NCBI RefSeq assembly: GCF_001870905.1
Contig: NZ_LNDC01000133.1
Location: 1-64,000, forward strand
DNA from: Geitlerinema sp. PCC 9228
Lineage (GTDB): Bacteria; Cyanobacteriota; Cyanobacteriia; Cyanobacteriales; PCC-9228
Length of the DNA stretch: 64,000 nucleotides
Direction: 5' to 3'
Positions 1-8,516 of this stretch are shown in pieces. Each line of letters opens with the position of its first letter. Position 1 is the first letter of the stretch. The position numbers and the translations under genes are program-made. The notes beneath the pieces were generated by a model that saw only the letters and a program-made list of their open reading frames with translations, ran no database searches and was not told where the DNA came from.

Positions 1-2
1 CA

Positions 3-65
3 ATCTTCAAGAAAGATGGCTACGACTATCAAGTCAACAAAAGTCAATTATTGTCCAGTAAATAA
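3..65 (+). CDS. Possible C-terminal end of a gene entering from the left edge
   Basis: Reading frame 3 is open from the window edge to a TAA at 63-65. It encodes a 20-residue, Lys- and Gln-rich hydrophilic tail ending in QLLSSK. It would overlap the last 18 bases of the convergent pseudouridine synthase gene. The peptide looks like an ordinary protein C-terminus, but too little is visible to name a family and chance cannot be excluded. Confidence 0.3.
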   Translation: MFKKDGYDYQVNKSQLLSSK

Positions 66-983
66 CCTATTAGGAGGTAGCAGTAGCTTGGTAAAAGATT
101 CCGGTGGTGGCGCGATCGCTTCGATAGGTTCGCTAGTTTCGGGATGTTGTAGTTTCAGAACCCAAGCATGTAACGCCTGACCGGTAAGGTTAACACCAAC
201 AGGTTTTCTGCGGCTGTATACCGGGTCGCCAACCAAAGGATGCCCCACGTGGGAACAATGAACGCGGATTTGGTGGGTACGTCCGGTTTTTAAGTGAAAT
301 CGCAGCAAGGTATAGTTCCCCAACCGTTCTAACACTTCCCATTCGGTAATGGCTTCCCGACCGCCACGTTCGTAGGGAACAACCGCCATTTTTTTGCGGT
401 GAACGGGATGGCGACCCACGGGAAACACAAAAGTACCTTGGTTTTGGCTAAAACTGCCATGGACGATGCCTAAATAGTCTCGCTGTGCGGTTTTGGCTTG
501 AATTTGTGCTTGCAAGTTTTGTAAAGCGCGATCGCTTTTGGCAACCACCAAAGCACCGCTGGTATCCTTATCCAAACGATGGACAATTCCCGGTCTTTGT
601 TCGCCGGCAATTCCTGCCAAAAAGTCACAATGCGCCAGCAACGCATTCACCAAGGTATCTTGTTCGTGACCGGGTGCGGGATGAACCACCAAACCGGCGG
701 GTTTGTTAATAATAATAATGGCATCATCTTCGTAGAGAATATCCAGAGGAATGTTAGCTGGTTGCAGTTCTACCGGTTGTGAGGGAGGAACGGTCACTTG
801 TATGCGATCGCCTGCTTGTAGGGTATTTTTTTTGCAGGTACAAACGCGACCGTTGACACTCACGTGAGATTGGGCAATTAGTTGCTGGAGGCGCGATCGC
901 GATAAATCGGGAATTTGCTTGGCCAACCAGCGGTCCAACCGCACGCCATTGGTATCAACTTTTAATTGAAAAGATTCTACCAA
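48..983 (-). CDS. RluA/RluD-family rRNA pseudouridine synthase
   Basis: Isomerises uridine to pseudouridine in structured RNA, most likely 23S rRNA by family resemblance. From the proposed start, an S4 RNA-binding domain spans roughly residues 10-70 (RLDRWLAKQIPDLSRSRLQ). The catalytic domain carries the signature HRLDKDTSG near residues 135-143, whose first Asp is the catalytic residue. The frame stays open to an ATG at 1082, but the extra 33 residues do not resemble the family. The TTG at 983 lies just behind a TAGGA, so I place the start there (311 aa). The start is uncertain; the family assignment is firm. Confidence 0.9.
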   Translation of the reverse strand: MVESFQLKVDTNGVRLDRWLAKQIPDLSRSRLQQLIAQSHVSVNGRVCTCKKNTLQAGDRIQVTVPPSQPVELQPANIPLDILYEDDAIIIINKPAGLVVHPAPGHEQDTLVNALLAHCDFLAGIAGEQRPGIVHRLDKDTSGALVVAKSDRALQNLQAQIQAKTAQRDYLGIVHGSFSQNQGTFVFPVGRHPVHRKKMAVVPYERGGREAITEWEVLERLGNYTLLRFHLKTGRTHQIRVHCSHVGHPLVGDPVYSRRKPVGVNLTGQALHAWVLKLQHPETSEPIEAIAPPPESFTKLLLPPNRLFTGQ

Positions 984-1103
984 GTTCCTACGCAAATAGA
1001 ATACCAGTTTGGGAGGGGAAGAGACCGACCAGACCGAACAGGGGGGAAGAAAGTATTTTCTAGAATTGTGCCATGCGCCCATGCTCCCACATTCGATATG
1101 CTT

Positions 1104-1913
1104 CTATGGTAACTTAAAAGTTCCCCGTACCGGGCGATGGTCGCTTTTTTGTTCGTCGTCGGGGCAGTAACTCGGTTGAGGATATAATATTTTAGCAGAT
1201 GGGGACCAGTTTTTCACTTCCTGGGAGATAAAGACAAAATCTAGAATACTCTGGAACTTTTGGCTGCATTGGGTGGGAAGCAATTTTTGAGGTTTCACCC
1301 AGGAAAAAACGCCGTTTTGGGTAAGATAGTCAAATCCCAAATCCCGACGCAAACCATCGCTGCGAATGTCCCAATCAAAGTTATAATCACCTACAGCGAC
1401 GATGGGTAAATCTTGCTTTTGCGCCCATTGATTGAGCATGCGCGCTTGTTGGTGGCGTCGTTGGCGATCGCTGCGAAATAGGTGATTGACCACAAATAAA
1501 AATTCTTCCCCTGTAGCCTGAAAGCGAAAATGTGCTACCAGAGGTGCCCGTACGTTGCCTCCTAGGTTCATATCTTGCAGTTCAAAATGGCGGAGTTCTC
1601 GGAAGCGATCGCGGTTGTATACAATTAACAACCGATAGTCGCCACCAGTTGTTCCCAAAATCCCGCCAAAATCAGCATTTTCTCCTTTTTCGGCAGCCTG
1701 TTCCAAAATTTGCGCCCACTGTCCATCTCGTACCTCGGAAAATCCCCAAATATCGATATTTTCTAAAGGAGCAACATATTCTTGGGCAATGGTTTGTGGA
1801 TCGGCATCCCTAGATTCTACATTAAAACCAACGGTTTGCCATTGCTGGTTGTTGCTACCGCAGCCGCCAATCCCCAAAGCCAGGCAGATGGTGAAAGCAA
1901 TTAAATATCTCAT
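1104..1913 (-). CDS. Endonuclease/exonuclease/phosphatase-family lipoprotein
   Basis: The N-terminus is a lipoprotein signal (hydrophobic stretch then LGIGGC, cleavage before the Cys), so the mature protein should be membrane-tethered outside the cytoplasm. The body matches the DNase I-like fold: a strand with VVNHLFRS, the metal/phosphate-binding GDYNFDWD, and the C-terminal SDHRPV that carries the catalytic Asp-His. Substrate is unknown; DNA, nucleotide or phosphodiester hydrolysis are all possible. The ATG at 1913 is preferred over an in-frame TTG six bases upstream (269 aa). It stands alone, with a divergent hypothetical gene upstream. Confidence 0.82.
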   Translation of the reverse strand: MRYLIAFTICLALGIGGCGSNNQQWQTVGFNVESRDADPQTIAQEYVAPLENIDIWGFSEVRDGQWAQILEQAAEKGENADFGGILGTTGGDYRLLIVYNRDRFRELRHFELQDMNLGGNVRAPLVAHFRFQATGEEFLFVVNHLFRSDRQRRHQQARMLNQWAQKQDLPIVAVGDYNFDWDIRSDGLRRDLGFDYLTQNGVFSWVKPQKLLPTQCSQKFQSILDFVFISQEVKNWSPSAKILYPQPSYCPDDEQKSDHRPVRGTFKLP

Positions 1914-1988
1914 AGCCAAATGGTACGATTGTGGTCATTTGAAATTTTTTAGATAATTTTTCTCGATCTACGATGATGGGAATTGCTT

Positions 1989-2429
1989 ATGTCAGAAGAT
2001 TCTCTTCCGCTTTATGAAAACAAGAAAGAGAAAATCAAAATAACCACCGAATGGCTGGAAATTCGCGATCGCAAATATCAGGTTCGCTATATCGAATTTT
2101 TAGAAAGAGACGACAAAGACCCGCCATTTTCCCTGGTGACTATTTTAATGTCCTTGATTCTCTGTCTTGTGTTCTGGTTCATCATACCAAATATTTTAAA
2201 TTTAAACGAAAACGAAGCTCGAATCTCTACCAGCATCGGAATTATTTTCGGTGGAATAGCAGCCTGGAAATTTTTCAATCCCGGTGAAGGGAATTATAAA
2301 CTTTCCATAAGGACCGTTGGTGGCAAAGAAATCGAACCAGAGTTAGACGACAAGCAGGAGATGGATAAGTTACAAGCGGCATTGGAGCAAGCGATCGCCC
2401 AAAAAAGGCGTGAGGATGATGGAGAATAG
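1989..2429 (+). CDS. Small membrane protein of unknown function
   Basis: 146 residues from the ATG at 1989, which has a GGGA about nine bases upstream; an in-frame TTG lies at 1983. The N-terminal half is a beta-like region (ITTEWLEIRDRKYQVRYIEF). Two hydrophobic segments follow (around FSLVTILMSLILCLVFWFII and TSIGIIFGGIAAWKFF), then a charged helical tail rich in Glu, Gln and Lys. The topology recalls DUF6232-like proteins, with a short PH-like domain and two membrane helices, but I cannot confirm that. It converges on cobW with 75 bases between the stops. Confidence 0.65.
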   Translation: MSEDSLPLYENKKEKIKITTEWLEIRDRKYQVRYIEFLERDDKDPPFSLVTILMSLILCLVFWFIIPNILNLNENEARISTSIGIIFGGIAAWKFFNPGEGNYKLSIRTVGGKEIEPELDDKQEMDKLQAALEQAIAQKRREDDGE

Positions 2430-2504
2430 AAGGAAACAGGGGAAATGGGGAAGAAAGACGTTCTTGAATTGCTTTTCCCACACTTCCAGAGTTATTTATA
2501 TCGT

Positions 2505-3569
2505 TTATTGGATCACAGCCGTACGAATTTGGTCCGCATCCAAGCTTTCGCCAATGAAAACCAATTGCGTTTGACGGGGTTCGTCGGGTTGCCAAGGACG
2601 GTCGTAGAAATGGGTAAATCGTTTGCCTACCCCTTGCATAACCAAGCGCATTTTCTTGTTGGGGACGGACACAAAGCCTTTCACGCGATAAATTTCCCAA
2701 TTTTGGACTAAATTTTGCAAGCGTTGGACCAAATCTTTGGGGTCGAAGGCGCGGTCGAATGTCAGGTGGACGGCGTTGATATCTTCGTCGTGTTCGTGTT
2801 CTTCTTCCGTATCGTGATGGCTGGGACGAGAATCTAAATGCTCTTCAACAGCGGCGTTAAAGCCTAGCAAAACGTCGGTTGCCACTTGTCCGCTTTCGCA
2901 AGGAACGATTTTGACGTGAGAGGGAAGTTGCTGCTGCAACCAATTTTCCACGCGGTTGCGGGTGGTTTTATCCACCAAATCCACTTTGGTCAGTAAGACC
3001 ATATCGGCGCAGTTTAGCTGGTCTTCAAACAGTTCTTCAATCGGCGTTTCGTGGTCCAAACTGTCATCTGCTTGACGTTGCGCCTCTAAGGCATCTAAAT
3101 CGCCTACCAGTTGGTCGTGCGCGATCGCTTGGCAATCGACCACAGTCACCACACCATCTACAGTAGCACCCGTACGAATTTCCGGCCAGCGAAAAGCTTG
3201 GACCAAAGGTTTGGGAAGCGCCAATCCCGAGGTTTCGATGACAATGGCATCGAGGCTATCCCGGCGTTTCAGCAATTCTTGCATGGTTGGCAAAAATTCT
3301 TCCTGAACCGTACAACACAGACAACCATTTGCCAATTCCAAAATGTTGCCATTGCCGTTGCCATTGCTGGTTTCTTTAGTTTCTTCTTCATCGCAAACTT
3401 GGCAGGAACGCAATACTTCGCCGTCGATGCCAACTTCGCCAAATTCATTGACCAAGACGGCGACGCGACGACCTTCGCTGTTTTGCAAGAGGTGGCGAAT
3501 GGTGGTGGTTTTGCCGGAACCGAGAAATCCGGTAATGACAGTAACTGGCAGTTTGTGCATTGTTTTCAT
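2505..3569 (-). CDS. cobW: CobW-family GTP-binding metallochaperone
   Basis: G3E-family P-loop GTPase, proposed to deliver metal (cobalt or zinc) to client enzymes. Visible motifs are Walker A GFLGSGKTT (residues 14-22), NEFGEVGID (41-49), an extra CQVC pair (56-59), the metal-binding GCLCC (82-86), and a guanine-specificity LTKVDL. A His/Glu/Asp-rich stretch (SRPSHHDTEEEHEHDED) links the GTPase and C-terminal CobW_C domains and could bind metal. Diverging by 75 bp from cbiA and next to cbiX, it is most likely the cobalamin-pathway CobW rather than a zinc-responsive paralogue. Confidence 0.93.
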   Translation of the reverse strand: MKTMHKLPVTVITGFLGSGKTTTIRHLLQNSEGRRVAVLVNEFGEVGIDGEVLRSCQVCDEEETKETSNGNGNGNILELANGCLCCTVQEEFLPTMQELLKRRDSLDAIVIETSGLALPKPLVQAFRWPEIRTGATVDGVVTVVDCQAIAHDQLVGDLDALEAQRQADDSLDHETPIEELFEDQLNCADMVLLTKVDLVDKTTRNRVENWLQQQLPSHVKIVPCESGQVATDVLLGFNAAVEEHLDSRPSHHDTEEEHEHDEDINAVHLTFDRAFDPKDLVQRLQNLVQNWEIYRVKGFVSVPNKKMRLVMQGVGKRFTHFYDRPWQPDEPRQTQLVFIGESLDADQIRTAVIQ

Positions 3570-3644
3570 AAAAAATCGATCGAAATGGGTACCTTTAGTT
3601 GGTAGACTTGATTATTTTAATACTGCTACCATATTTTCTCTTTT

Positions 3645-5030
3645 ATGACCCAAGCTATTGCAATTGCTGGAACCCACAGCGGTGTTGGCAAAACCTCTAT
3701 TTCTATCGGTTTGATGCGCGCTTTATCCCGACGGGGATTGACCGTACAATCATTTAAAGTTGGACCCGATTTTATCGACCCCAGCCACCACTGGCAAGCC
3801 ACTGGCAGAATGGGTCACAATCTCGACGGTTGGATGCTATCGGCGCAAACCAATCTTTCCCTGTTTCAAAAATATACCGCCAACAGCGATATTGCTGTGG
3901 TCGAAGGCGTAATGGGATTGTACGACGGTTTTGGACCCACCACCGAAGCTGGCAGTACCGCAGAAATGGCAAAATGGCTGGGAATTCCAGTGGTTTTGGT
4001 GGTGGATGCGCGTTCGATGGTTCGCAGTGCGGCAGCCATGGTACAAGGATACGCCAATTTCGATCCAGAAGTAAACCTGGTTGGGGTGATTTGCAATTGT
4101 GTGGGAAGTGTGGGTCACGGTTCGCTTTTGCGAGAAGCGTTGGAACGTCTTCCCCATGTGGCTTTTCTCGGCGCAATTCCCCGTAGCGATTCGGTGGCGA
4201 TTCCGGAACGCCATTTAGGTTTGTGGATGGCAACTGAAGACGATTTGGGAGATATGTATATTGATGCTTTGGCGGATTTGCTGGAGGAACATCTCGATCT
4301 AGACCAGCTTTTATCGCTTTCGGCAATGACTTCTATGCCACCGCCATCGCCAGACGATTGGATGTCTTCCAAGCTATCTCATTCGCAGGTACGCATTGGC
4401 GTTGCTAGGGATAATGCTTTTTGTTTTTACTATCAAGAAAATTTAGAATTGTTGGAAAATTATGGTGCCGAGTTAATAGAATTTTCGCCACTAACAGATC
4501 CTTTGCCAAAAAATCTTCAGGGATTGTATATTGGTGGCGGTTATCCAGAATTATATGCCGAACAATTAGCAGCCAATCGATCGCTCGTCAAAAGTGTCCG
4601 GGATTTTTGTTATGCTGGCTATCCTGTATATGGAGAATGTGGGGGGTTAATGTATCTTTCCCAAGGCATTGAATCCCTACAAGGCGATCGCTATTCTTTG
4701 GTGGGGATATTTCCATTTTGGACGCGCATGAGTCGCAAAGTTAAATTAGGATACGCACAGGTTCATACTGACAGTAACAATAGCCAATTTGGATTTCCCC
4801 TAGATAATTGTACGATTCGCGGCCATCGCTTTCACTATTCCGAAATTCTCGATGGTGGTGGGGAAGTTTCAACTTGCTATCAAGTTTCTGGACGCGGAAA
4901 ATCATCGGTACGTGAAGGATATAAAATGAAAAATACCTTGGCAAGCTACGTGCATTTACATTTTGCCAACAATCCCGAGTTTGCGCATTCTTTTGTGGAG
5001 AGTTGTCGCCAGGTTGCCAATCAACAATAA
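3645..5030 (+). CDS. cbiA: Cobyrinate a,c-diamide synthase (CbiA/CobB)
   Basis: Amidates the a and c carboxylates of the corrin ring using glutamine and ATP. The N-terminal dethiobiotin-synthetase-like ATPase domain has AGTHSGVGKTS (residues 8-18) and VEGVMGLYDG (86-95). The C-terminal class I-like amidotransferase domain has GGGYPELYAE (297-306) and the nucleophile Cys332 in YGECGGLMYLSQ. At 461 residues it is of normal length and complete. It is transcribed away from cobW and is separated from cbiX by the riboswitch leader, so it is probably a separate unit from the downstream run. Confidence 0.95.
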   Translation: MTQAIAIAGTHSGVGKTSISIGLMRALSRRGLTVQSFKVGPDFIDPSHHWQATGRMGHNLDGWMLSAQTNLSLFQKYTANSDIAVVEGVMGLYDGFGPTTEAGSTAEMAKWLGIPVVLVVDARSMVRSAAAMVQGYANFDPEVNLVGVICNCVGSVGHGSLLREALERLPHVAFLGAIPRSDSVAIPERHLGLWMATEDDLGDMYIDALADLLEEHLDLDQLLSLSAMTSMPPPSPDDWMSSKLSHSQVRIGVARDNAFCFYYQENLELLENYGAELIEFSPLTDPLPKNLQGLYIGGGYPELYAEQLAANRSLVKSVRDFCYAGYPVYGECGGLMYLSQGIESLQGDRYSLVGIFPFWTRMSRKVKLGYAQVHTDSNNSQFGFPLDNCTIRGHRFHYSEILDGGGEVSTCYQVSGRGKSSVREGYKMKNTLASYVHLHFANNPEFAHSFVESCRQVANQQ

Positions 5031-5144
5031 CGAACAAAAGAGAATAAGAGAATTTTTGGCGATCGCAATGCTTGAAAAATTTGGCAAAAAATGGTAACGG
5101 GCAAATTATTTTATAAAAAATTTCTTCGACCTCTGGCGGTACCT

Positions 5145-5320
5145 ATGCTACAGTAGGTAAATTGCGAACAATCAACGTAAAAAATTGGGAAAGTCCGGTG
5201 CGATTCCGGCGCTGTGCCGCAGCTGTAATGGGTCTTCCACAAGCGAACGTGGCAACAACCCAAGCCAGAATGCCAATTTTTTACAGTACATCGATGGTAA
5301 CTCCCTGCGTCGCACGGGGA
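5145..5320 (+). promoter_or_regulatory. Adenosylcobalamin riboswitch upstream of cbiX
   Basis: The core is closed by complementary 12-mers GTAAAAAATTGG (5177-5188) and CCAATTTTTTAC (5273-5284). Inside lie the conserved GTCCGGTGCGATTCCGGCGC and the GCCGCAGCTGTAA segment, then AGCCAGAATGCC, which corresponds to the B12 box. A following hairpin, CTCCCTGCG/CGCACGGGG (5301-5319), abuts the AAGGA ribosome-binding site of cbiX. That arrangement fits translational control by sequestration. Binding of adenosylcobalamin would be expected to repress cbiX and the genes cotranscribed with it. The 5' boundary is approximate. Confidence 0.88.
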
Positions 5321-5334
5321 AAGGATGTGGATAC

Positions 5335-6294
5335 ATGAGTCAAACAACACCTTTACTTCTTTTAGGACACGGAACCAGAGATAAAGACGGCAGACAGACA
5401 TTTCTCGACTTTGCCGAAGCATTTCAAGAGCGCGATCGCTCCCGACCAGTGATTCCTTGCTTTTTGGAACTGACAGAACCTTCAATCCAAGAAGGGGTCG
5501 ATCGCTGCATAGAGATGGGATACCAAGAAATTACCGCACTGCCAGTTTTGTTATTTGCGGCGCGCCATAATAAATTTGACGTGACCAACGAACTCGACAA
5601 AGCTAAATCCCGCCATCCGGGATTGACCTTCCACTACGGCAGGCATTTCGGAGTAAGTCCCAAATTATTAGACTTGTGGCGGCAGCGATTGGCACAAGTA
5701 GACGAAACTTCCCAAGTAGAGCGATCGGAAACTGTTATCTTATTTGTGGGACGTGGCGCTTCCGACCCCGATGCCAACGGTGATGTTTACAAGCTGGCAC
5801 GTTTGTTGTGGGAAGGCAGCGGTTACAAAGGTATCGAGGTTTGTTTCAGCGGCATTACCCATCCCCGCATCGACCAAGGTTTTGAACGCGCCTGGACTTG
5901 GAATCCCAAGCGCATCGTGGTGATTCCTCATTTTCTATTTACGGGAGTTTTGGTCAAACGCATTCAAGATGCCGCCAAAGCGCAACAAGAGCAAAATCCA
6001 GATGTTCAAATTCAGACCATTTCCGAAATTGGTTTGGACCCAATTTTATTCGACCTGATTCGCGAACGGGAACAAGAGGCGCGCGAGGGTCAAGTAGTGA
6101 TGAACTGCGAAATGTGCAAGTTCCGCCGCGCTGTTAGCGAACAGGTAGGCGCTATCGGTCACCACCACGACCACCACCACGACCACCACCACGACCACCA
6201 TCACGACCATCACCACGACCACCACCATCATGGCGCGGAAGACCCCTACGCGCATCCGCAGGATTATCACGAACGCGCCTGGCAGGTTCCCTAA
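5335..6294 (+). CDS. cbiX: Sirohydrochlorin cobaltochelatase CbiX, long form with His-rich tail
   Basis: Inserts Co2+ into sirohydrochlorin, the committing step to cobalamin in the early-cobalt pathway. The N-terminus has [14 protein letters not shown] with the active-site His, and a second related half holds [13 protein letters not shown]. The C-terminus has an MNCEMC motif, as in long CbiX proteins that bind an Fe-S cluster, then a tail of six HHHD-type repeats likely to store or buffer metal. The ATG at 5335 has AAGGA nine bases upstream. An upstream in-frame extension would run through the riboswitch and is rejected. 319 residues. Confidence 0.95.
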   Translation: MSQTTPLLLLGHGTRDKDGRQTFLDFAEAFQERDRSRPVIPCFLELTEPSIQEGVDRCIEMGYQEITALPVLLFAARHNKFDVTNELDKAKSRHPGLTFHYGRHFGVSPKLLDLWRQRLAQVDETSQVERSETVILFVGRGASDPDANGDVYKLARLLWEGSGYKGIEVCFSGITHPRIDQGFERAWTWNPKRIVVIPHFLFTGVLVKRIQDAAKAQQEQNPDVQIQTISEIGLDPILFDLIREREQEAREGQVVMNCEMCKFRRAVSEQVGAIGHHHDHHHDHHHDHHHDHHHDHHHHGAEDPYAHPQDYHERAWQVP

Positions 6295-6314
6295 AAGTTA
6301 GCGTTGGCGTTCCC

Positions 6315-7610
6315 ATGGCAAAACCCCAAATTCATGTCATCGGTATGGGATTGGATGGCGTCGCTGGATTGTCAGCAACGGCGCGATCGCAGTTAGAAGC
6401 GGCTACTTGCATTGCTGGTAGCGATCGCTATTTGCAACTGTGTAGCGAACATATCGACCTCAGCCAGGTTCAAACCATCCCCATTGCCGGGGATATGGAA
6501 GCTTGGTTGCAGAAGGTAGAAGCCTGTAGTGGCGATTCGCGAATCGCCAGCGATTCGCGAATCGCCAGCAACTCCGAATCGCTGGTGATTCTTGCCAGTG
6601 GCGACCCGTTGTTTTTTGGCATCGGTCGTCTGTTGCAGGAACGTTTTGACCCCGAGACACTGGTATTCCATCCCCATGTTAGTTCGGTACAACTGGCATT
6701 TAGCCGCTTGCGCCTCCCCTGGCAATCCGCTACCGTCATCAGCGTTCATGGCAGGATGGCGGAGAATTTGGATAAACCGCTGCAACAGGGAAAATCGCCA
6801 ATTGCTATTTTAACCGATGGTACCTATACACCTAGCGCGATCGCCAAAACCATTTTAGATTTGCGTCCTCCCGTACAATATAAAATTTGGGTATGCAGCG
6901 AACTGGGGTCGCCGTCGGAACAGGTGGCGGGGATGTTTCCGGAAGCGGCAGTGGAAGCAACATTTCCCCAGCCGAATGTGGTGGTTTTGGAAGCCATTGC
7001 TACTCCCAACCAGCGTTGGGGAACCCCCCTTTTGGGAATTCCCGATGGCGACTTGCATACCTTTACCGATAGACCTAGTTTGATGACCAAACAGGAAGTT
7101 CGGGTTTTGTCGCTGGCGATGCTGCGTTTGCAACCGTCGCAAGTGGTGTGGGATATCGGTTCGGGTAGCGGTTCCATTGCGGTGGAAATTGCGCGTTTGC
7201 TGCCGGATGCGCGGGTTTATGCTATTGAAAAGACTACCGCTGGTGTGGATACCATCGCCAAAAATCGCGATCGCTTTCATATCACTAACTTAGAAATTGT
7301 ACGCGGTTGCGCGCCAGAAGTTCTTGCCAATTTGCCAGTTCCCCATCGGATTATGGTGGGTGGTGGCGGTCGTCAATTACCTGCTATTTTAGAAGCTGCT
7401 ACAAATGCGATCGCGCCAGGCGGGGTTTTGGTTGGTAACTTTGCCACCATCGAAGCCTACAGCAGCGCGCAAACCTACCTTACTGAGAAAAATTGGCAAG
7501 TACAATCCATTCAGGCGAATATTTCCCGTTCGGTGGCTTTAAAAGAATCGACGCGATTTGTTCCTTTAAATCCGGTGATGATTTTGCAGGGAATTTGTCC
7601 GGAATCATAA
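6315..7610 (+). CDS. cbiET: Precorrin-6Y C5,15-methyltransferase (decarboxylating), CbiE-CbiT fusion
   Basis: Methylates C5 and C15 of the corrin ring and removes the C12 acetate carboxylate. The N-terminal half is a CbiE tetrapyrrole methylase domain (IHVIGMGLDGVAGLS at the start, LASGDPLFFGIGR in the middle). The C-terminal half is a CbiT Rossmann methyltransferase with the SAM loop VWDIGSGSGSIAVE. The CbiE domain holds a small in-frame expansion (SRIASDSRIAS) encoded by two tandem copies of a palindromic repeat at 6531-6566, just before the LASGDP strand. It follows cbiX by 20 bases and is surely cotranscribed with it. Confidence 0.94.
   Translation: MAKPQIHVIGMGLDGVAGLSATARSQLEAATCIAGSDRYLQLCSEHIDLSQVQTIPIAGDMEAWLQKVEACSGDSRIASDSRIASNSESLVILASGDPLFFGIGRLLQERFDPETLVFHPHVSSVQLAFSRLRLPWQSATVISVHGRMAENLDKPLQQGKSPIAILTDGTYTPSAIAKTILDLRPPVQYKIWVCSELGSPSEQVAGMFPEAAVEATFPQPNVVVLEAIATPNQRWGTPLLGIPDGDLHTFTDRPSLMTKQEVRVLSLAMLRLQPSQVVWDIGSGSGSIAVEIARLLPDARVYAIEKTTAGVDTIAKNRDRFHITNLEIVRGCAPEVLANLPVPHRIMVGGGGRQLPAILEAATNAIAPGGVLVGNFATIEAYSSAQTYLTEKNWQVQSIQANISRSVALKESTRFVPLNPVMILQGICPES
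6531..6566. repeat. Two tandem copies of palindrome GGCGATTCGCGAATCGCC inside cbiET
   Basis: The 18-bp palindrome occupies 6531-6548, and a second copy lacking the first G occupies 6550-6566. The same core occurs in the cbiG-cobJ gene (9172-9189) and, slightly altered, inside an intergenic element near 59.75 kb. In cbiET it is translated in frame as part of a loop. Confidence 0.85.
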
Positions 7611-7736
7611 TATGAAATCCGACTATAGACTTAATTTGCTTCGACCGGTATAACCCCCTGTAGTCCCCCTTGCCAAGGGGGACGGCGACAGCCGGGGGTC
7701 TGAGAACAATCAACTTCTATTCAAGAGGATTTCATA
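7611..7736. mobile_element. MITE-like element with inverted terminal repeats
   Basis: TATGAAATCC at 7611-7620 is repeated in inverse orientation as GGATTTCATA at 7727-7736, and similarity between the ends continues inward (ATAGA, TT, ATT) for about 30 bases. TA dinucleotides flank both ends, as expected for IS630/mariner-type insertion. The centre is a GC-rich nested hairpin (7655-7697, CCCCCTTGCCAAGGGGG with outer CCCCC/GGGGG arms). There is no coding capacity. It lies just after the cbiET stop and could act as an attenuator for cobI and the genes beyond. Confidence 0.65.
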
Positions 7737-7746
7737 TAACTTTTTG

Positions 7747-7774
7747 CACCACAAAAACACAAAGAACACAAAGG
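7747..7774. repeat. ACACAAAGAACACAAAGG-type repeat
   Basis: A short A/C-rich run of CACAAAG-like units (ACCACAAAAACACAAAGAACACAAAGG) precedes cobI. A sister copy (ACCACAAAGACACAAAGGACACAAAG) ends the cbiD gene at 13087-13113. This looks like a dispersed low-complexity repeat rather than a regulatory site. Confidence 0.55.
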
Positions 7775-7796
7775 TTTTTGGGAAGGAGAATTCAAC

Positions 7797-8516
7797 TTGA
7801 ATTTGGGAACTTTATGGGGAATTGGCGTTGGTCCTGGGGATGGGGAATGGTTAACCTTAAAAGGATTGCGAATTATCCAGTCCGTGGATATAATTGCCGT
7901 TCCTCAAAACAATCAAGGTCAGCCAGGAATGGCTTATAAAATTGTGCGGGATTTTTTATCGGCAGAACAAACCATTTTGCCGCTATATTTGCCTTTCGTT
8001 CGAGATAAAGACCATTTGGAACAGGCTTGGCAAAAAGCTACCAGTCAATTGGTTCCCTATTTAAAAGCCGGTCGGGATGTGGCTTTTCTCTCGGAAGGGG
8101 ATATTAGTTTTTACAGTACCTTTACCTATATTTTCCAAACCCTGAAATCCCAATTGCCAGATGCCAAAATTGATTCGGTTCCCGGGATTTGTTCGCCGCT
8201 GGCAGCAGCATCGGTTTTGCAGGAACCGCTGGCGATTGGTAGCGAAAAAATTGCTATTCTGCCGGCGGTTTATAGTTTACAAGAACTGGAAAATGCCTTG
8301 CAATGGGCAGAAGTTGTGGTGCTGATGAAGGTGGGTTCTGTTTTTACCGATGTTTGGTATTTTTTGCAGGAAAAAGGTTTATTGGAACGCGCCCAACTGG
8401 TAGAATGGATAGGTTGGGATAAACAGAAAATTTATGCCACTTTAAAAGAAATCGAACCCACAGCCAAACCCCATTATTTTTCTATTTTAATTTTAAGAAA
8501 GCAGGATTCGGCATGA
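7797..8516 (+). CDS. cobI: Precorrin-2 C20-methyltransferase
   Basis: Transfers a methyl group from SAM to C20 of precorrin-2 or its cobalt form. It is a tetrapyrrole methylase with the N-terminal LWGIGVGPGDGEWLTLKG motif, VAFLSEGDISFYST in the middle and SVPGICSPLAAAS for the SAM/tetrapyrrole cleft. The start is TTG at 7797, supported by a strong AAGGAG eight bases upstream (7783-7788) and by alignment of the glycine-rich motif at the very N-terminus. The stop overlaps the cbiG-cobJ start by four bases (ATGA), so the two are translationally coupled. 239 residues. Confidence 0.94.
   Translation: MNLGTLWGIGVGPGDGEWLTLKGLRIIQSVDIIAVPQNNQGQPGMAYKIVRDFLSAEQTILPLYLPFVRDKDHLEQAWQKATSQLVPYLKAGRDVAFLSEGDISFYSTFTYIFQTLKSQLPDAKIDSVPGICSPLAAASVLQEPLAIGSEKIAILPAVYSLQELENALQWAEVVVLMKVGSVFTDVWYFLQEKGLLERAQLVEWIGWDKQKIYATLKEIEPTAKPHYFSILILRKQDSA

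Noticed and set aside
5185-5334. N-terminal extension of CbiX
   Set aside because: It would be encoded by the riboswitch itself; the ATG at 5335 has a proper Shine-Dalgarno and matches the family start.
6170-6240. CRISPR-like or microsatellite array in the CACCACGAC repeats
   Set aside because: The repeats are the in-frame codons of the His-Asp tail of CbiX; there are no spacers. No CRISPR array was seen anywhere in the window.
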